From Amborella trichopoda (lineage: Eukaryota > Streptophyta > Magnoliopsida > Amborellales > Amborellaceae), in contig NW_006499364.1 of NCBI RefSeq assembly GCF_000471905.2, positions 4,372,475-4,436,474 on the forward strand: a stretch of DNA of 64,000 bases, given 5' to 3'. The notes below the pieces were generated by a model that worked only from the letters and a program-made list of their open reading frames with translations, ran no database searches and was not told where the DNA came from. The translations under genes were made by a program, and so were the position numbers. Shown here piece after piece: positions 57,180 to 64,000 of this stretch; within the stretch, counting starts at the first letter, position 1, and every line of letters starts with the position of its first letter.

Positions 57180-57620
57180 ATCGGACGGTACCCTTGAGGG
57201 CCATTTGTGTTTTTGAGGGATCTTTTGTTTATCGTCCTCACCCTCAAGGAATATTTTTTATTTTGAGGGATCGTTTGTTCATCGTCGTCACCCTCAAGGA
57301 CTCTTTGTGCTTTGTAGGGATCTTTTGGTCATCATCCTCACCCTCAAGGACTCTTTTTGGTTTTAGAGGGATCTTTCAGTTATCGTCCTCACCCTCAAGG
57401 ACTCCTTTTTATTTTGGAGGGATCTTTCAGTCATCATCCTCACCCTCAAGGACTCTTTCTTTGTTTTTAGAGGGAACTTTCGGTCATCATCCTAACCCTC
57501 AATGACTCTTTTTTTATTTTTAGAGGGATCTTTCGGTCATCATCCTCACCCTCAAGGACTCTTTTTTGTTTTGGAGGGATCTTTCATCATTGTCCTCACC
57601 CTAGGGACACTCTTTCATTT
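57180..57620. repeat. Expanded 50-60 bp tandem repeat in minus family 1 element
   Basis: About nine units: CCTCACCCTCAAGGACTCTT, TTTGTTTTGGAGGGATCTTT, CGGTCATCAT. The plus element has just one such unit at 20,166-20,197, so the array was amplified in this copy or its immediate ancestor. Confidence 0.9.
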
Positions 57621-58129
57621 TGGAGTTTGGGAGATCTTATGAGGCTCTAACTCCCGGGTGAGCCATCTTGTGTTGTGATTGGATCCTGACAGCTGAGGAT
57701 TTTGTGTGGACCTCATTAGCCAGAATTACGCCTGTTTGACAATTGGGTGCCAATTGAGGCTGTGATGTTGCGTCAACTTGCTTTATCGGTCCAAGCGCCC
57801 TTTACGGGTTTTCACCTGAACTGGGGAAGTGGCACCGTAAAGACAGTTTTCACCAACCTCCTTTATTTTTGAACTCTTTTACCCATGACCTTGTGGCCAT
57901 GTCCACCCTTTTCATCCGTGTTTTCTCATGGCGCCCTTTCGGGTTTTCACCATGCCTAGGTTTTATTTTTGGACATTTTCACTAGCGGTTTTGTAACCGT
58001 ACCCGTCCACTTTTAATCTTTGTTTTTTTATATTTTTACCCATGATGCCCTTTTGGGTTTTTGTCATGTCCGTCTATTTTTCTTTCTTTCCTTTTTTGTG
58101 GGGGCTTGTTTAAGGTCATGCCTCAGGAC
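57621..58129 (-). mobile_element. 3' interior of minus family 1 element
   Basis: Reverse complement of 19,240-19,600 of the plus element: alternating CTTTTACCCATGACCTTG and CCCTTTCGGGTTTTCACCATG phrases. Non-coding. Confidence 0.7.
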
Positions 58130-59580
58130 CTTTGCGAAGCAGTTTAACGTAGTATAGCCTGGACATGACTATAGTTTAGGGTCATACAGCTGGACCATGG
58201 TGGTGATTGATGACAGCCTTTGGAGGCCATGGAGTGAGCATGATGGTGATTAAACTCACTTTGGGAAAATGGGAGGTGGATAGCGGTGACCCACTAGCGG
58301 ACGGCGAATATGGATGATGGAATGGTTCGCCATTTCGTGAGCATGAGTGAAACTCACTAATGAATGGTGAATGATGTAGAGGGGAATGAACTCCTTAGGG
58401 AGTTGATGAAGATGGGATGCGCAAAAATGGTATTGTGAGCGCTTGTGTGTGTGAAAGCATGTTAAAGTCCTGCCTCCTAGACCTTGTGCGAAGCAGTTCA
58501 ACGTCATGTGGCCTGGACGTGACTATAGTTTTGGGTTATACAATTGGACCTTGGCTACGCAGTTTAAATTCATGCAGCTGAGACCATGCAGTTTAAGGTC
58601 GTGCAACTAGACCTCCACTATAGTTTAAGGTCATATAGTTTGGACCATGGCTGTGTAGTTTAAAGTCTTACAACGAGGACCATGTAGTTTAAGGTCGTGC
58701 AACTAGACCTCCACTACAATTTAAGGTCATATAGTTTGGACTATGGCTGTGTAGTTTAAAGTCTTACAACAAGGACCACGCAGTTTAATGGTATGCAACT
58801 AGACCTCTGCTACCGTTTAAGGTCATATAGTTTGGACCGTGCAGTTTAGGGTCGTGCACCTTAACCATTTAAGTGGGTCGTCATGTAAGTAAAGCTTCGT
58901 GGGGGATAGAGATAGTGGTTCAATGAGAAGTGGACCCACTGGGTATTAATGGGGTAAATATGACTCCATGGGGATGAAGGGCAGTGGCATGCATGTAACT
59001 CCACTGAGGATGGTAGGTCGGAGCACAAGTGCAACCCCACTAGGGACAGTGGTGGAATACACCCGGCGGAGAGGTGTGTCCATTTCATAGTTTAAAGTCT
59101 TATAAATGAACTATTTGTCTCATCATTTAATGTTTTGAAATAGGGACGTGCGTTAAAGTTTTAAGGTCTTGTAGCTCGGACCATGATTATGCAGTTTAAA
59201 GTAATACGGCTAAGACCATGCAGTTTAAGGTCGTGCAACTAGTCCTCCACTACAGTTTAAGATCATATAGTTTGAACCATGTAGTTTAGAGTCGTGCACC
59301 TAAACCACCACTGCAGTTTAAGGTCATATAGTTTGGACCATGCAGTTTAGGGACGTGCACCTAGACCACCGTTGCAGTTTAAGGTCATATAGTTTAGACC
59401 ATACAGTTTTGGGACGTGCACCTAGACCACCTTTACAGTTTAAGGTCATATAGATTGGACCATGCAGTTTGAGGTCGTGCACCTAGACCATTGCTACAGT
59501 TTAAGGTCATATAATTTGGACGATATAGTTTAAGGTCATATAATTTGGACCATGTAGTTTAAGGTCGTGCACCTAAACCA
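58130..59580. repeat. GTTTAAGGTC minisatellite
   Basis: Roughly 18 units (55-70 bp) with core GCAGTTTAAGGTCGTGCAAC, TAGACCTCCACTACAGTTTA and AGGTCATATAGTTTGGACCA, interrupted by a unique piece (58,250-58,450) and 58,861-59,085. It is the reverse complement of 18,300-18,790. Copy number is about twofold higher than in the plus element. Confidence 0.88.
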
Positions 59581-59739
59581 TTTAGGTGGTATGGGAATGT
59601 GACTCCATGGGGAACAGAGCCGTAACTGAAGACTTGACTCCCTGAAGATATGATGATTGTAGTGTAGGGAATGGACTCCTTGGGAATGCAAAACGATGGT
59701 CATGTTGTAATACCTAGGTGTAGCTCGTTGGAGCTGATA

Positions 59740-60080
59740 GTGGGAGAGCCACTTACGGCATGCGCATGACGATAAGATTCAAATTATGCTCATGTCGTTA
59801 AGCCTACATGATGCGCACGGCGTTAAGCCTTTCTAGTGAAGTGCACGGCATTAGGCCTCTTGATGAAGCGCACGGCGTTAGCCTCCTTAGTAAAGTGCGC
59901 GGCGTTAGCATCCGAGGGACGCACGATGTTGAGCTTGGGAAGAGTGACGCACGGTGATAAGTTGGATGAGGTGTGCGGCACTAAGCGTCGTGGAGCGTGG
60001 ACGGTGCTACGCTTAGTAACGCATTTGGCATTAGTATCTAGAGGACGCGTGCAGTGTTAAGACATAGCGACGCCAATGGC
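59740..60080. repeat. GCGCACGGCGTTA minisatellite
   Basis: About ten units of 30-40 bp (GAAGCGCACGGCGTTAGGCC and variants). A related GCGCATGACCCGACGCC-type stretch lies near 3,220-3,360 in the first Tat remnant. It precedes the antisense promoter region. Confidence 0.8.
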
Positions 60081-60129
60081 AACAAGTCAAAGGAAAAGGC
60101 AGTCAGTAGTAAACTCAAGAAGGGCAGGC

Positions 60130-60785
60130 GACAATGACTCGCATTAGGGCCTCGGGCTTGACCCCCCCCGGCTTGGACCTATCGTCGTCTGAAGACAAGG
60201 ACTGGAATGTCATTTCGAGCTTGTGAAGGGTACTTTGTGTAACCCTCATCTACAAAAGGGGGTAAACCGCATTTTACTATTTTACCTTTGGTAAAATAGT
60301 GAAGTGAGTTTTAGAGAGCAAGAGTTTTCGTCGAGAGACTTCCAACAAGACCCCATTGCTCAGAGATCTGCTAATCAAACATCAACAAGTTTAAAGACAT
60401 TCACAGGGTGCTTATTAGAGTTTGCAGAGAGTGTTGAGACCTCTCGAGCAAGGAACATGGGCTTTTTGAGAAGAAGGGAACCCGGTGGAGTTGCAGTGAG
60501 GTCTTCATAGGCCGTAGTAGTGATTTTGCAAAGGTGAAAAGATTCCAGTGAGAAGGGGAAAGACCAACAGCTCTACGAAAATATACCAGGGGACTCTGGC
60601 GGCTTTCCTGATGGTCTTTTAGTCACCAGAAGAGAAGGAGGAGGAACAGCAGTGGGCTCACCGAAAACACAATGACAATACAGCGACTTTTTTTAGGGAA
60701 TTGGAAAGGCGAGAAGAAGGGAGACTGAGAGGTCACAGGGAGATTTCTTTAGATTTTTCGGTGGTCTCCCGGTAGAATTGGTTGC
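60130..60785 (+). pseudogene. 5' part of antisense gene unit, cut by an LTR
   Basis: Plus-strand (antisense to its host element): a promoter-like region matching the minus strand of 4,270-4,050, including AAAAGGGGGTAAACC and TTTTACCTTTGGTAAAATAG, then a leader and coding-like sequence with ACCAGGGGA, GGCGGCTTTCCTGATGG. Here the TATA box itself is weak (TACAAAAGG). The unit stops at 60,785, where a family 1 LTR has been inserted, so the remainder of the gene is missing. Confidence 0.45.
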
Positions 60786-63488
60786 TGTTAGAAGGTATTT
60801 TTCATCAACATGGGGACCCCGCTCAATAAGCCTAGCAAACAGTGGAAATTCTAGCAGTCTCAGAACAGCCCTGAAATCAGCCAAGGTCTTCATAAAGGTC
60901 TCTCAAAAGTCTCCTACCAAGTTTCATCGTAATCCGACGTGTCTAAGGCAGTGCAGACTGAGAAATAGTTCCAGCATAATCGACCTCTAGCTCCCTGAAA
61001 TGACCCCTATAACTAAAGCTACATTTTTGGTAACTCAAATTGTTGTAGACCACTATTGGATTCGACATGGTCGAAAACCCCTAAAGGTCAAATTTCAGCC
61101 CAAACAAACACTTCAAGAAGAAGTTATAGGCAAAAGAGTGAAACAGGAGGGGCCACACGCTATTCCCATGCGGCCAACCTGCAACTCCATGCCATGGAAG
61201 AGACAGTCACGACCAGTAACTTTCGATGCTTATATCTCATCTGTCCCATGTTGGATTGTGCTCAAATTTGGTGAGCATGTTCGTCTAGTCAAGACGAGCA
61301 ATTCGATATGTGGCACGCCCCGTAATGACACCCAATCACGAAGAAAAGCTAGAGAGAAGTTGCTTATCCGTGAAGAAAGTGCAGGAAATTCAGCAGCGTT
61401 GTGCCTCGCTCGAGCGGCCATATCACATCGCTCATGAGCCCTATCATCACGAGGCCAATTCCATCGTGTGCTTAAGGTCTCGGGCTATCACTAATCTGAA
61501 CGTCGTACGTGATGAATGGTCGGATTCTGCACACAAATCCGACGAAGCGACTTCAAATTCCGTCCCTGAAAATCCATATTCTGGCAAAAATTCCCAAGTT
61601 ACAAAATCTTTGTTCAGGCTCGAAATCGAGCAGTGTTTGCTGTCCCACGATCATAACGGCATGCTCAGTGTAATTCTGTGAAGAAATCATCAAAAAACAT
61701 CAAGGAACAAGTACACTATTGATCCGAAGTTTCAAAATCCATTCAAATTTCAAGTCACATGATGGTGCACTAAAAACACGATCCATGGCTCGAAGTTGGT
61801 ATCAAAACGATTGTCATGCCAAGCCCTGCAAGAAAACAATCGTCTTACAATCAATCGGGCATCAGAACGATGCCAGACCAGCCATCCAAGATCACGCAAG
61901 TTCTAGGGCAACACAGGGATTGCTATGGAATTCCATGAAGTGTTAGGAAGGGGCAAATCTGCCATTTTACACCCTATTTTCTAATTTCTTTTAATTCAAT
62001 TTAATCTTAATTTCCAGCAATTAGGGTTACTTTTGATCATCCACCCATGTTTAGGGAAAATTCTATATATATGTACCAGCATTGTATGCACTAGAGGACT
62101 CCCCTCTCACAAAAGAAAGAGTTTTTACTTAATACAAGTTTCTCTTGAGAGTTTTTACTTAATACAAGTTTCTCTTTCTTCTCATTATTGGGTCATATTT
62201 GAGAGAGAGAGTGAGGTGAGAGAAACTTTTGACAAGTACCCTTAGGTTTGAGGTAAATCTTCTCTCTCTTCTTTTCTTTTTCTTCTTCTCTCGCTCTTCT
62301 TTCCTCTCTTCCCCCACTCCTTCTTCATTTGAGTTCCTCACAGGGGTCATGCATGGTAGTGGCAGTGTCGTGCATGCCTCCCCTAAGGCTACACAAGTTG
62401 CGCATGGTGAAGACAGTGCTATGCATGAGTTTCCTTCTCCTTCTTTTCTTTTATCTCTTTCGTCTAGTGAGGCCTATAAACGACGCCTCCCATCGTCGTC
62501 CATAGAAGTAGCTTGGACGTCTTAGTGAAGAACCTAGACGACGAAACCCATTGCCGCGCATGGGGTCCTTCCTTGTTGTTCGTCTATAACAGACGGTGTA
62601 CCCTTTTGCCACCTGTTATAGGCCTCGGCAACGTCTACTACCGTCTATCCACTTCCTTCACGTGTTTGCCGTTCATCTCCATCCTTCTAGCGTCCCATGC
62701 CTATCGTCGCACGCCTCGTGAGGATTACTGCCGCATGCTTCACGAATGGCCATTGTCACGCGCTTCATCCGAAACTATTGTCGCCGGCATGGCGGCGTGT
62801 TGTTTTCTTATGTTGCCAACGGCGATGCCTAGCGTCGTCTGTAGTTCATTTCTCACTCTCTAACCATGAGCAGTAGTGTCGAGCGCCGCCCAAGGGCCAC
62901 GACACTGCTACTCTACGGTAGTGAGCAGCAACACCTAACATCGTCAGGACCTCATCTCTTTGTTGTCTCGTCTCTTATTTTAATTCTCTTATCTCTTCTC
63001 GCTTGATTCAGGGTAGGCTTAGCCTAGCACTGCCATATCAGTCTCGGGTTTTAGTAGCATTGCCACCGTGCTGGTTCTATGAACCATCCTCATCTTGTTA
63101 CTAGTCCGAGTCAATGACTTCCCTACTGCAATCCTCATCTCATCTCTTCGTCAAGTTTTCTTTCCTTTTCTATCTTTGTTTGAACCTTACGCTTCATCGC
63201 CCTCTCGTGTGAACGTACAGTGCCCTAAGACAATGGTGGGTCTCTTTAACCCACTTGTCTCATAATTAACCATAGAAGTGTTCTGTAGAAAAGAAGAGGA
63301 TTGCCGGTCAAGGGAAGTGATTTCGAACCAGCTAAAGCAGCTAGGGGGCTTTCTTCATGATCTAAGAGGGCACCCACTCGAGCCAGCTCGAGTAAGTCAA
63401 GAACTCACCTTCAATTCCTCTCTCATCTGTTGGTATACCTGCCCTTGTTCTCGAGCAAGGTTCCGAGAGAGCGATCTCAAATCCCGAG
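60786..63488 (+). mobile_element. Family 1 5' LTR at right side
   Basis: Starts TGTTAGAAGGTATTTTTC, the subtype of the solo LTR at 57,055. Contains TATATATAT (62,064), donor GAG|GTAAATC (62,253), CT-rich leader, acceptor TGTAG (63,288) and the conserved 3' block as far as GCGATCTCAAATCCCGAG. The last ~95 bp and the primer site are missing: the sequence passes straight to element interior, so a deletion spans the LTR end. The presumed left duplication is GTTGC (60,781-60,785). Confidence 0.88.
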
Positions 63489-64000
63489 CCCCATTCTCTA
63501 TCACTACGGGCCCGGTAATAAGATGCTCGACACCAAGAGGAGGTGACTCTGAAGCCACCACCTCACACACACCCACCAAAGCTAGTGGAGAATCCATTCT
63601 AGCTACATCTCGGGGCAACCCTCAGGTTACCTCGGGACACGGTCAAGGTTCTAGTTTTCTTGGACTTGACCCTGCACCTCCTTTGCATGCACGCTCCACC
63701 ACTCAGGGCAACCCTCAAGTTACCCCGATGCACGGTCAGGGTTCGGGTCTCCTTGGACCTAGACCCACACCCCTTTCACATGCATACTGCATCACTCGGG
63801 GCAATCCTCAAGTTGCCTCGAGATATTGTCAGGGTTTGGGTCTTCTTGGACTTGTCCTTGCACATCCTCAGGGCAACCTTCAGGTTACCTCGGGACACCC
63901 TCAAGGTTCAGCTCTTCTTCGGATCAGCCCTACACACCCCTTGCATATGCTTAAGCTAGATGGAAGCTGAACCCACCGAGGGCGTTGCCCATGATCCCTT
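63489..64000 (+). mobile_element. Leader or gag start of right-hand family 1 element, with tandem repeat
   Basis: Four or five units of about 100 bp (GGGCAACCCTCAAGTTACCT, CGGGACACGGTCAAGG, CTTGGACTTGACCC, TTGCATGCACGCTCC). The plus element has a single such unit at 11,700-11,800. A frame stays open for 230 codons across LTR and repeat, but the repeat explains it. The element continues beyond the window. Confidence 0.7.

Noticed and set aside
58130..59580. Regularly spaced repeats resembling a CRISPR array
   Set aside because: Units are diverged, spacers are themselves repeats, and the array is inside a plant retrotransposon with a homologous array at 18,300.
63278..63970. 230-codon frame at the right edge
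   Set aside because: It begins inside an LTR end, crosses a deletion junction and continues into a 100-bp tandem repeat; the length is explained by the repeat.

Overview
This window is a nested block of plant LTR retrotransposons. I found no intact gene, and every recognisable coding stretch is a decayed transposable-element gene. The organism is a flowering plant, judged from the element lineages: Tat-type Ty3/gypsy elements with a second, archaeal-type RNase H, a Del/Tekay-like chromovirus, a plant L1-type LINE and a plant mobile domain (PMD). I cannot name the species. The assembly has one gap (36,217-36,918).

Three LTR families explain most of the sequence. Family 1 (Tat-like, LTR 2.7-3.8 kb, start TGTTTGAAG or TGTT(G/A)GAAGG, end CCTAACCA): 5' LTR 7,320-11,099, gag-protease interior to 20,263, start of the 3' LTR 20,264-20,694, a further copy 24,812-28,188; on the minus strand an LTR at 32,953-33,231 + 51,426-54,157 belonging to a second element whose 3' interior is 54,158-54,363 + 57,061-60,785; a solo LTR 54,364-57,055; and a 5' LTR 60,786-63,488 running into a gag leader at the right edge. 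Family 2 (Del/Tekay-like, initiator-Met primer site): a minus copy 4,440-7,319 + 28,189-29,929 split by family 1, and a plus copy 20,696-24,811. Family 3 (LTR about 1.1 kb, start TGTAGACACCCC, primer site TGGCGCCCACC): an 18.2-kb minus-strand complex 33,232-51,420 inserted in the family 1 LTR with a perfect 5-bp target duplication (GACCT). The first 4.4 kb hold an unrelated Tat pol remnant, and 29,975-32,950 is a truncated LINE.

Reconstructed order of events: a LINE was hit by the family 2 minus element and by a minus family 1 element. The family 2 LTR was then split by a plus family 1 element, whose 3' LTR appears to have been entered by the family 2 plus copy. The minus family 1 element received a solo-LTR insertion (target duplication GAGAC), another family 1 LTR at 60,786, and the family 3 complex.

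The most interesting signals are not the ordinary element genes. (1) Five family 1 LTR copies keep a splice-donor-like site 134-189 bp after a TATA box, a pyrimidine-rich minisatellite body and a conserved AG near the LTR end, which looks like a leader intron. Family 2 shows the same logic with an acceptor just before the gag ATG. (2) Extra genes sit inside the elements: coiled-coil genes antisense to the element (17.3-18.3 kb, 41.8-42.6 kb) and a PMD gene with its own TATA box and poly(A) signal (37.3-39.1 kb). (3) A 1.8-kb inverted repeat (34,019-35,815) is made of two opposed element 3' ends. (4) Minisatellites have arisen independently at many fixed positions in these elements.
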